Of a stretch of 64,000 nucleotides of DNA, positions 30,811 to 40,343 are shown in pieces; within the stretch, counting starts at the first letter, position 1; each line of letters starts with the position of its first letter. Both the position numbers and the translations under genes were made by a program. The notes under the pieces are model-generated. The model was not told the DNA's origin. It ran no database searches and worked only from the letters and a program-made list of their open reading frames with translations. This DNA is from Pyrenula massariospora. Taxonomy: Eukaryota; Ascomycota; Eurotiomycetes; Pyrenulales; Pyrenulaceae. The stretch is from contig JAGFMI010000004.1 in assembly GCA_021030905.1 (NCBI GenBank), positions 1,860,001 through 1,924,000 on the forward strand. The letters are read 5' to 3'.

Positions 30811-31585
30811 TTACAACATGCGCGCGTTCCCTTCCATTGTCGGAGAAATCACGGTGTTCCCGTTAACCGTCTTCAGGCTTCTGTTGGTTCTATCCATGCT
30901 AGCCCACCGCTTCTTGAACTCCTCGTTCTCCTCTTTGTTGGCTCGGGTGGCTTGAATATGCGCAACACGCTGATCGTAGTGCCTAGCCGCTTCTTCAGCG
31001 TCCCAACCATAACTCTTGAGGTAGTTGGTCAGTGTCTGCTTGTTTTCCTTGATCATCTCTTCTCTCCCCAGGTTCACATAAAACCGAAAGGAATGTAGGG
31101 CAGCAGTCCGAGCTGCAAAAACTTCCGGTCTAAAGGCGACCTCGGGAGTACCGATCCGCGATGGAGGCGGTGATGGTGTATTTGTAATCCTGCCATTCTC
31201 AAGTAGTTTGGGTAGCTGATCGAGGCTTGACCCGCGACGTCTTTGGATACGGCTTGTTGTAGGCCACGGCGAAGATGCTGAAGTGGAATTCGTGAATGGG
31301 AAAGAGAAGTTTCGTGTGGGTGTTGCCTGGCGAGAAGGGGTTGTCAATACTAGAAGATCCGCTCGACTGTCGCCTTCGCCATTCTCAACAGTCTCTGGTG
31401 TACGCAAAATTTTCGAGTTTTTGAGCTAATCAATTTATCAGTCCCGCACAAAAACGTAATAGGAACGACAGAGCTCTCATAGGAGAACTCACCTCATCTT
31501 CAGTAAATTCTTGCACATGCCCGATTGTTCTGATATCAGGACTTCTGCTGGATACTCGGGGTGGAAAAGCAGGTCTTGAAGCCAT
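30811..31585 (-). CDS. Conserved-looking fungal protein of unknown function
   Basis: Proposed exons 31585-31493 and 31425-30811, 708 nt, 235 residues. Exon 1 encodes MASRPAFPPRVSSRSPD and HVQEFTEDE, and joins in phase 0 to LKNSKILRTPETVENG after a 67-nt intron with GTGAGT donor and TTAG acceptor. The first 120 residues are Ser/Thr/Pro-rich and low in complexity (TPSRQATPTR, NTPSPPPSRIGTPE). The last 110 are a helical charged segment (RFYVNLGREEMIKENKQTL, then YGWDAEEAARHYDQRVAHI and EENEEFKKRWASMDR). No domain recognised and no signal or membrane segment. The phospho-site-like TP/SP motifs suggest a regulated, disordered N-terminus (inference). Confidence 0.7.
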
Positions 31586-33538
31586 GCAAGCGGGGTGGTG
31601 ATGCTCTTGTAGCGATCGAACTTGAGAGGCATGATTGTAGCGGAGTTGGCAAGGTAAACAAATGGCGGCACATGTTTGTTTTGGCTATGACATTTAATGC
31701 GGCCATGTTCACTTTCCGTTCACAGCCTTCCGTGAACAAGGAACTCTACGTCAGCGAAGCGAAGAGATCAGAGACAGAACTTCTGACAAAGATTACAGGT
31801 AATTATCTCTCAATCAGAGAATGGGAACGTTCGGATGCTGCGTACGTGAAGGAAACATCAATGCGCCGCAGCGATAGTAGAGTCTGAGATTCGGTTAACA
31901 TCGTTAGCGATTCACATCACGACTGCGCTCCGAGATAGACGATCCACAGGGAGTGGTCTAGTCTAAAATCAACGTTTGATGTCTCGAAAGACCAGCAGGG
32001 TATATACTGCTCTGGATTCAAAGTCGTTCTTCCCATCCCAAAAGCTCAGATTTGATCTCTCTTGTTGTGCTCTTGGAATCGATCCTTCCGCTGAAATCTT
32101 TGCACAGACCGGACGACACTGATACTCTAACTCAATTTCAAGAAGTCAATGGTGTCTAGATAGACCATCGAATAGCGCCCTCACGATCTTTATCATAGCG
32201 ATAGCTACAAAACCGCATACGCACAAGAGCCCCTTAGGCAATCGGCTTACAAACGTGATCGAAAGCTGACAAGGCGTGGCCTAAATGAAGACCTGGGCGT
32301 CACTTCTACCTAAGCCAGTTCAGGCCGTTATTCTCTCTACAAGTTCGGAGCCGGGGTGAAAATCGATCACAAGGCTGCACCCAGCCTACATAAACTCAAA
32401 TTTCCGACTAGAAAGGTGACATAAGCCTTAGGCCCAAGGAGGCTGATGAAGCTGTTTCGAAAGGCTATGGCGTTGCACAGGGTTGAATTTTTCAATCAAA
32501 ACCTGGCGCATGATTTCGGAAACTAAGATGAATACGAGGAGACTGACCGCGACTCTACAAGCAACTGCTAAATCCCAAATTTCTTTCGGGGAAGACAATG
32601 GAGATCTTACCCGATACCCCCCGTCAGCTCTTTGCCAGCGATAGAAGCACATGTCCAATGACTGGTGGCTAGCTAATGTACACACGATATCAGTCTAATC
32701 CCTTATGCCATATCAATTGATCCAGCTCTGTGGCTTCATTTGTTCGAGATTGAGTAGATTAAAGCCATCAGAAGTCAAAGTACACAAAGGAGACGTTACG
32801 GCAAGGCGTCAAGGTCGAATTTGGAATTAACTAATGTGTAGGTGTCTTGGCGAAATTGCTTAGCGGACTAACTTCTTTTAGATACCGAGAGCGAAAGCGA
32901 TCTGGCTCGAAATTTAAATCATTCGTATCTCGACCACGCCGTCTTTTGTTACCAGCTTTTAGTTTATCATTCAATCCTGTCGTCATCAGTCACCTATGAA
33001 AGCCCGATCTTATTTGTGCGCTTTTCCAAATGCCGGCAACGCACACGCGGGCGGTGCTTGGAATTATGTACCCGAAAAAGCTTTCTCGCATTCCACAGCA
33101 TCCTGTGTCGCATCGTGATAGGCACGTTGATTCGACGCTTGACGGCCAGATTAGCCATCATATTAGATACAGAATATTTCGTCTTGCGATTCGAGTGCTG
33201 CATAGCAGTATCGAGAGCTGCACTTTATTCTGGGACTGGAGTGTGTATATTGTCCACCACTTTGTTCACTAAGTAGGAGGCGGGGATTCTCCATTGCCCA
33301 AAGACGGTATGACTACATTGAAATGAGATCCTTACCCGATACCGACCAGTAAAGTCTATTAGTCATAACACTAAGCAGTATAAGCACAGCCGCAAGCAAT
33401 GATCAGGGGCACAACTCGACTGCGTATATTGTCTATATAAGAACTTCAGAAACATCCTTTTCACTTATACTAGATATCTCCTATTACTATCAAACAGAAG
33501 TCTATTCTCTACATCTCACTCTTCTAGAAGTCCAAAAC
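31586..33538. other. Long gene-poor intergenic region
   Basis: Nearly 2 kb. Frames at 31561-31887, 32428-32685 and 33016-33276 are short and without family features. The last 100 bases before the lipase contain a TATATAA box-like sequence near 33433 and a C/T-rich leader, a plausible core promoter. Confidence 0.5.
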
Positions 33539-35023
33539 ATGATGATGGCAAGTTTAAATTGCAGCTGCACGTCTTTACTCATATTCCTTGCAACCATTTA
33601 CCTTTCTCTCGTTGGCATCACCAGGGCCCAATATATAGATCCTGCCTTTGCCGAAGCTCACTCTTGCGATTCAGCATGCCAGCAGCTCGTTAACACGGGT
33701 ATCGCCTTCGAGCGAAGTCAGCACGTCGTGGAAAATGACCCCTTCTATTCTACCAAGATCGACGTCAAGCCTGATATGAAGCCAGGGCAACTTCTCTCTG
33801 TCGAGGAAGCTACCAATCTAACCAACTACAGCGTTCCATCGGGCCTCTCTCTGACTCGCTTCATCTACACAACAGCAGACATCAATGGTACCGTCATCCC
33901 GGCATCAGCGTACCTCCTTTGGCCCTATAGCCCTTACCTCACTGCGCAGCAGCGCAAACAAAATTCCACAACCCTCAATACTGTGGCCTGGGCCCACGGC
34001 ACCTCCGGCGTCCAAGCTCCATGCTCCCCGTCAAATTACCAGAACCTACAATACAACTTCGTGATGCCCTACGCCTTGGCTCTCTCCGGCTTCGCAGTCG
34101 TCGCCCCCGACTACGCGGGCCTTGGTGTCTCTCATGATGGACAAGGTAACACCATACCACATCCTTGGGCTCTAGGACCTGCTCAGGCCAACGACCTCGG
34201 CTACGCCGTCGAGGCTGCTCGCCTGCTTGACTTTCCTGACGCAAAGCTCTCAGAAGACTTTGTCGCCATGGGCCACTCCCAAGGCGGCGGTACCGCATGG
34301 GCATTTGCTCAGCGCCAAGCGGACCCGAAGCTCGCCGTCTCCGGCTACCGAGGAACGATAGCCTTTGCGCCGGTTGCGAGAGTCGTGGATCAGATCAAGG
34401 ATGCGCTTGCCAACCCTCGCGATCTCTCCTTAGCAACATCACTATTTATTCAACCGTATATCATTGCGGGCATCACTGCTTCGTTCCCGTCCTACAATTT
34501 CTCGGGGTTGTCAAAATTGGGGCTTGATTTGTACCAGGTCACGGAGAAAGTAGCTGCGTGCGTCAACACATTCAGCTACCTCTTCACTCCTGTGAACCCT
34601 CTCACATTAGTCAAACAAAACTGGACTTCCGACCCGACTGTAGAGATGTGGGGGGGCCTGAGCTCCAATGGCGGGAAGCCCTTCGCAGGCCCGCTCCTCG
34701 TCGTGTCCGGGGTGGCTGACTCGACCATCCCGTTCCGCTATGTCGAGAAAGCGATCGACGACACGTGTGCCATGAGTCTCGGGAAGGAGAGTCTTGAATT
34801 CCGTGCTTATGAGGGACTGGATCATTTCCCGCTTATTGATGGTAGTAGAGTAGACTGGTTGAATTGGGTTCGGGAGAGGTTTGAAGGAGTGGAGTTGGAG
34901 AAAGGTTGTAAGAAAGAGAGAGTCAAGGGCGTGAGGCAGGAGGACACGACTTCGCAGCCTTCAGCGAATTGGTTCGTTGACGTAGCGCACTTTCCGCAAG
35001 ATGGGTGGAAGCTATCTGGCTAG
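33539..35023 (+). CDS. Secretory lipase (LIP family, Candida-type)
   Basis: Single-exon protein of 494 residues starting MMMASL. Residues 1-30 are a signal peptide ending near ITRAQ. The fold is an alpha/beta hydrolase of the secretory-lipase family (PF03583 type): VAWAHGTSGV (oxyanion region), VVAPDYAGLG, the nucleophile elbow AMGHSQGGG (Ser at about residue 246), GVADSTIPF with the likely acid residue, and GLDHFPLID with the catalytic His. Several NxT/NxS sites (NLTNYS, NGT, NST) fit an exported glycoprotein. These enzymes hydrolyse extracellular lipids and esters. The last 40 residues are family-unusual and charged. Isolated gene. Confidence 0.9.
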   Translation: MMMASLNCSCTSLLIFLATIYLSLVGITRAQYIDPAFAEAHSCDSACQQLVNTGIAFERSQHVVENDPFYSTKIDVKPDMKPGQLLSVEEATNLTNYSVPSGLSLTRFIYTTADINGTVIPASAYLLWPYSPYLTAQQRKQNSTTLNTVAWAHGTSGVQAPCSPSNYQNLQYNFVMPYALALSGFAVVAPDYAGLGVSHDGQGNTIPHPWALGPAQANDLGYAVEAARLLDFPDAKLSEDFVAMGHSQGGGTAWAFAQRQADPKLAVSGYRGTIAFAPVARVVDQIKDALANPRDLSLATSLFIQPYIIAGITASFPSYNFSGLSKLGLDLYQVTEKVAACVNTFSYLFTPVNPLTLVKQNWTSDPTVEMWGGLSSNGGKPFAGPLLVVSGVADSTIPFRYVEKAIDDTCAMSLGKESLEFRAYEGLDHFPLIDGSRVDWLNWVRERFEGVELEKGCKKERVKGVRQEDTTSQPSANWFVDVAHFPQDGWKLSG

Positions 35024-35981
35024 GGGGTCGGAGGATTTTGTTGGTGACCACGAACGGCATGATTCGGGTTGGGAGGAGAGATTCATTATGAAGGGGGAGT
35101 CTGTTCAATTACGCTCTTTCAAATACTTAGTCACTAATAATCGTTCCAAGGCACGGATTTTAACTGGAATCCTCACCAATCTCCAGATTTTCGAGCCCTA
35201 AATGTAAGCTTAAGGAGGATAAGCTATACATTAAACCTAGACTAGCATCGCGATAATCCCTTCCCGTCAAATGGATTTGAGCTTATCCAAAATCCTACCT
35301 GTCAACGATTTCCACCCTTCCAATCTTCATGCAGTCCAACATCCACTCGTAGTTCTCAGCGATTCGGTGCACTCAATGAACGTTCTCGTGCTATTCAAAA
35401 TCTTCCGAGCAGATCTTAAGGAGCTCATCTGCACCTGGATTCTCCTATCTGTACGACGAGACTTATCTTGTACTCAAAAGAGGTATCCCTTCGGTGAAGT
35501 TGACCAAGAACCTAGCATTGAATAGGAGAGGGAGCGCATATATCCGTGCTCTCATCAGGCGTACCACAGCGGTCGAAGACATCCTGGAGACCTCCGCTAT
35601 ACCATACCAATAAAAATGATTGGACCCGTGACCTTGGCCGGGAGGATGTTGCGGGCAGGTACGGAGGTCCATGATCCAGAAAGCAGGCACGAAGGTGTGA
35701 CCATCGTCGGCGAGGTGCGACTTCCTGATGAGAATTGATCCGATGACAGATAGAAAGCGCAGCCTTTGCCACGACCAGTGAGACAGTCTGACAGGAGTTA
35801 TTAAGCCTCTCACTACCGACTTGCATTTGTTCCAAAACGCACCTCACCACGCCACCCTCACTGCTAGCACAATCTTTATTTTGCTTCAAGAACTCAACGC
35901 TCTCTTTCCCGAGGAATCCACTGATTAACATCTCATCACTACCTTCCCGTTCATTCAAACTTGCCATTGCCCACGTTAGAA
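35024..35981. other. Intergenic region
   Basis: Almost 1 kb with only short frames (35271-35525 plus, 35463-35967 minus) lacking conserved features. Confidence 0.5.
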
Positions 35982-36594
35982 ATGGCCATTATCTCGGCAG
36001 CCTACACTGCCTCCGTCAATCTTCCAGACACCAATCCAAACATCACTATGCAGCAGCTCCAAGTTTCCCTCGAGCGCAAAGTCAAAGCCGCCGAGGACTT
36101 TGTTCCCGTCTTCACAAAGACCGAAATCCTCGAAGCTCCAACAAGTGAGCAACCGAACCGCACTGTACGCCTTGTCTATGCGAACAAAGAGACGACCCTC
36201 GCGGCCGGCATGCCAGACGTCATCAAGGAAACCTGTATCGCGTATCCGCCTGGCCGTGTAAGTTGATTGCTTCTCATCCAAATGGCTCCGTTCCTGTACT
36301 GAGCTTGCTATGAAGGTCGATTTCTACCAGGAGATGGGTGATCGCAAGGCCGACTCCAGCGGCACTGCAAAGAAGCTTGAATGGGTCGTCTCGAACATCA
36401 TTTCCGAAGGAGGAGGCGGCGCTGATGCCTGCGACTTCTACATGACGTACGCATTCAAACAGGAGTGGCCTGACATTACGGCAGGGAGCACGGGCGAGGC
36501 AGAAGCGACGGCACGCCTCAAGCTGATTGCCAAGGGTGCAACAGAGCAGACCCTGAAATCCCTCCGAGAGATGGTGAAGGATGGAAGATTGTAA
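35982..36594 (+). CDS. DUF1857/AtaL-like START-fold protein
   Basis: Proposed exons 35982-36257 and 36316-36594, 555 nt, 184 residues. The ATG at 35982 gives MAIISAAYTASVNLP; the frame is open to a TTG at 35961, which is not needed. The order ITMQQLQVSLERKVKAAEDFVP, ETCIAYPPGR, then VDFYQEMGD and EWVVSNIISEGGGG, FYMTYAF and LREMVKDGRL matches the DUF1857 (AtaL-like) group, a START/SRPBCC-type hydrophobic pocket fold of about 150-190 residues. A ligand is not known for most members. The intron is phase 0 with GTAAGT donor. No signal peptide. Confidence 0.83.
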
Positions 36595-37558
36595 AAGCAT
36601 CGCGAAGAGTGAGGCTGAGGATGGGGCATGGCGACCTTGTCAAAGAGCTTCTTGGTGCTGAACGAGACGATCCTTGAGCTTAGCTCCCAATTTGCCACTG
36701 CAGGATCATAATAAAGAGCTTGCAATAGGCAGCTGTGCAATAGTGCTCAGCATACTCACATGATGAACTTGTTGATGGAAGTCCCTAACAATTTCTGCAT
36801 TATCTACTATCGAGCTTGTCGTGCTCCCTTTCGTAGGACCCGCTCCACACGCGCAGCTACGGTGTCTCAACGTATCCAGCAAACTTGGAGAATACTGCCA
36901 GCCTTTGATCGTTCCGTTTATCAAGCTCACTCGAGGATCTGCTGCAACACAATTGGTGCTCGGCGTTGGCATCCCCCATGCGTGAAAGGTCTCCTGTTTC
37001 ATAGCCATCCGTGGGTCGCCCGTTGTCGGGTTGCGATTGGTGCGGAGATTCTCCACTCCCAGCGTTGTCGCCACGAAGCTGGCAGTTCTGAGAGCTTCTG
37101 TGGCCCTGAATGATTGCACGCAAACAGCGTCTTTCTCTCGCGTATGCTTTTGTTCGCATTTGCCCAGACAAGGGCACGGAGGGTGCTTTCTTTTCAACAA
37201 AGCCCGAATTTAAGATAAAAGCTATAATGAGTACTTTGCTGTCAACCCGCTTTGATGTTTTGTTCGCATTCTTCATTGTCATGTTTTCTTTCTCTCACCT
37301 GAATGCCATTCATCCCTCCAGTCATAGGGTTTCCTTGTCTTCTGTCTATTTTGAGGATGGCTTTCCATAGTGGCGATCGTTAAAATCTCTCCATTATTTT
37401 GAACACCCAGCGCGCCTTCATTAGCCACACCAGTCCTCTCTCACTTATAATTTGAACAGTTCCTCTATCTCTCGAGCAGGTCTCGATATTTTCCCAAAAC
37501 TATCATACCGACACATAACAATAAACCAAACACAAACACTCATTTAACCCAAACGAAA
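36595..37558. other. Intergenic region
   Basis: Overlapping short frames on both strands (36706-37370) without conserved content. The stretch before 37559 is rich in C, T and A runs and looks like a promoter and leader. Confidence 0.5.
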
Positions 37559-38230
37559 ATGTTCACCCTCCCCCGCGCATCCCTAATCCTCGCGATCATC
37601 CCCCTCCTCCTCCCCTCCACCACAACCCCCCACCCCCTCCACCTCCTCACCCTCGCCTCCCCCCACCTCCACCCCCGCGCCACCGACCCAACAACCCAAC
37701 TCCTCCACATCATGCCCAAAGCCACCGACTGCAATACCCCCGGCCCATCCGCCGGGCCTGGCGAATGCATCACCGCCGCCTCCGCCGTCGCACCCCTGAT
37801 CTCCTCCTTCACCCAGTACAAAATCACCACCGCGGGCGAACAAGCTGCGCTGCTCTCCTGGATCGCGCTTGAATCCGCCGAGCTCAAGTACAACGTCAAC
37901 CACTTCCCCGGCAACCCGGGGCAGGGCACGCGGTGCATGCTGAGCCCCGCGTTTGTGGCGAAGTATGTCGCGTCGCTGCCGGATGTGGCGGGGAAGGCCA
38001 GTGGGAAGGATCCGGCGGGGGTGTTGGGGTTGGTGTTGGATCCCGGGCATAGTTTGGGGTCGGCGGCGTGGTTTTTGAGTAGCCAGTGCAGTGGGGAGGT
38101 GAGGGAGGGGTTGCGGGCGGGGACGGAGCAGGGGTGGGAGGCGTTTATTAGCGGGTGTGTGCAGACGACGGTTACGGAGCAGCGGAGGGGGTATTGGGTT
38201 AGGGCGAAGGAGGCGCTGTTTGTGAAGTAG
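37559..38230 (+). CDS. Secreted protein of unknown function found in filamentous fungi
   Basis: Single exon, 223 residues. Residues 1-23 form a signal peptide (ILAIIPLLLPS core). After a short His/Leu/Pro-rich segment comes the core: PGECITAASAVAPLISSF, YKITTAGEQAALLSWIALESAELKYNVNHFPGNPGQGTR, LSPAFVAKY and SAAWFLSSQC. I recall similar NHFPGxPGQGTRxM proteins in other fungi, all uncharacterised. The GEQAALLSWIALES helix followed by NHFPG could suit a lysozyme-like or wall-binding fold, but that is a guess. Five cysteines lie after the signal. The gene shows an extreme switch from C-rich to G-rich on the coding strand. It lies just left of the biosynthetic cluster and is probably not part of it. 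Confidence 0.75.
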   Translation: MFTLPRASLILAIIPLLLPSTTTPHPLHLLTLASPHLHPRATDPTTQLLHIMPKATDCNTPGPSAGPGECITAASAVAPLISSFTQYKITTAGEQAALLSWIALESAELKYNVNHFPGNPGQGTRCMLSPAFVAKYVASLPDVAGKASGKDPAGVLGLVLDPGHSLGSAAWFLSSQCSGEVREGLRAGTEQGWEAFISGCVQTTVTEQRRGYWVRAKEALFVK

Positions 38231-39192
38231 AGACGCCTAAGTTGGGGCGGTGGAGGTTGTTCGTTCTCTTTTCTTAGGCGAAGGGGAGGGGCAATAAGTT
38301 ATCACTGTATATAATGTACATTTGACGGGCAATGGAATTGCTCATTTCCATCAAGACTTTTCTATGACTATATCCATTGGTGTAGGGTACAAGTGCGTGC
38401 ACGACTGTTTTCGGTGAATATTTAAATTCAGGACGGCGTAGGTAGGGGCGCTCTCTTTGGAGAACCGCACCTCGACCGGAGATTGATGAACACCGTAAAT
38501 GTAGAGGCACGGCTTACGTTTTCGGCGCTGGACGGGCGCGCTGATGTTGAAGAGTTGTTCATTTTGAGACGGAGACAGAGGAGTAGTTGCCATACGACGG
38601 CACGGTCTAAGTCACGGCCGATGATCTGTTCATATGTCGGAGCTGGGAGGGAGGGACAGCGGTTTCGTTAGGAGATTCTGGGTAACGAAATGCATCCGTG
38701 CTCAGCTTTTACATTGCTTAATTATGTCGGAAGCCCACTCCGCTATCCGTGACAGTTACGGCTATGATAGCTCTTGTGCTACGTATTCTTGATCTTTCGA
38801 CAAATCATCAAATATAAACAAAAGATATCTTTAAGTATATGACATTAGCCTTTACAATCTTCATATTAGGATTTCAGTTACCATTTCTTTTAGACAAGTA
38901 AGCTTCCAAACAAATCACTCTGAATCTTATCATCTTAGAGGTCAGTCAAAATTAGGTTGGTAAAAGCCAATGTAGTCACTTGTAGTTGAAGTTATGAAGA
39001 TGCAGATGGACTAGCATCATGAAAAGTTTTGATCTAGGTTTTTAATTGCCCCTGACCATAGGTTTGGCCAACACCACAGGACGCAAAAAGACGGCAATTA
39101 TTGCCTATGTCGATCATCTTATTGTTCGATCACAACACCATTACTTTGGACTAGGTTGATGTGAGCTATATCAGTTGCCAAAGATGGAGATT
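38231..39192. other. Gene-poor, AT-richer intergenic region
   Basis: No gene supported. From about 38700 the sequence becomes AT-richer than the rest of the window, as is common at the edge of biosynthetic clusters; I found no terminal repeats or transposase frames. Confidence 0.45.
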
Positions 39193-39277
39193 GGGCGCAC
39201 CACTCGGGGATTTGAACCCCGGACCTTTCACAGGCGCAAGATGCGAAGCGAAAATCATACCCCTAGACCAAGTGCCC
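39193..39277 (-). tRNA. Atypical tRNA-like gene: proline-type body, CGC anticodon loop, likely pseudogene
   Basis: The minus strand reads GGGCACT at the 5' end, an intact A box (TGGTCTAGGGG) and an intact B box (GGTTCAAATCC) in a perfect CGGGG/CCCCG T stem. The D arm and variable loop look like fungal tRNA-Pro. The anticodon stem TTCGC/GTGAA encloses 16 bases. Removing nine bases after the usual position 37 leaves loop TTCGCAT with anticodon CGC, and the putative intron contains GCG complementary to it. The 3' acceptor half (AGTGGTGCGCCC) pairs with the 5' half only if five bases are treated as an insertion. No run of four Ts follows. A pseudogene is likely. Confidence 0.5.
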
Positions 39278-40343
39278 TCAAATGGCATAATTTGACTTAT
39301 TTTTATCTATAATAGTTATTCAAGGAGCTCCTTCACATCTGCGCCCTAATTTCTTCTCTCTCTACTTGAATACGTCAAATGAGTGTATAAATCCAGCTTA
39401 TCCGTCATATTAGCAGCATTCACATCGCTCTTCACTTGTCATGGAGCGTCATATGGTGATATGGCAAGCTCAAGCGGCAAGCTGTCGACTTGGCCTTTTG
39501 GTAATACCGACGGATGACAGCAAGTATCCTGCTTCAGCTAAGTGTTCCGCGACACGATTCCGCTTGACGATATGTTAACATTAGACGCGTCTATTGCTTG
39601 CTGGTCTGGTAATAACTATCCCTTACACAGTTATAGAGATACTAAATATAAGAGCAATTGAATATGTCCGTGCCAATCAAATCTTGGGCAATGCTTCTTT
39701 TATATTTAGGATCACGATTCAACATGGGACCGATCAAGTATCAGTACATTTACGCGAACATTAGGTACACACGCGGAGGGCAGATTCCTACTCTGTGCCA
39801 CCATTTTGGCCGAGGTGCAGGCGGCGCCACCTGAGATGATCCCGCAGACCTGCGTCTCTAATTATGATTCGGTAAGATGCATACTGCAGCGCGCTTCACT
39901 CAAAATAGACAGGGGTTGAGAATCCAACAAATTTTTTGATCTAAAGCTGATAAGCCTTCACTTTAATGGCAGCTGATTGATATTGATGCTATGTCTGTGA
40001 CTGACAAGCTATTGATGCTGCATTGTACATGCCCATGCATCGCTCGCGGTATTCTGTGTACCACATTGGCCGAGTGGCGCCCTGACGGCCGCCACTGTTA
40101 ATCTAAGCCGTCCCGTTTTGGCCCTCAGGTGAGTTGTGTGAGTTCGACGCCTTCATTCTAAGACATCCATCCGAACATTCGGTGCTCCGATTCCGAAATA
40201 TCTGATTATGGCGGATCGAAGCATTTTAGGGGTTCACTTGCCCCCTACGTTAGTTACGCCTGTCCACGTGGAGCCTGATCAGATCTTTGCCCCTGCATGC
40301 TTGGAGATTTGTCTAAACCCCATTCTGGAATTTATATGTTGGC
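39278..40343. other. Intergenic region left of the biosynthetic cluster
   Basis: About 1 kb, AT-rich, no supported frame until the FAD oxidase. The plus frame from 40208 is out of phase with the oxidase and is a shadow. Confidence 0.5.

Noticed and set aside
38700-40300. Possible transposon remnant or RIP-degraded DNA left of the cluster
   Set aside because: The region is AT-richer and gene-free, but I found no terminal repeats, transposase fragments or target duplications by eye.
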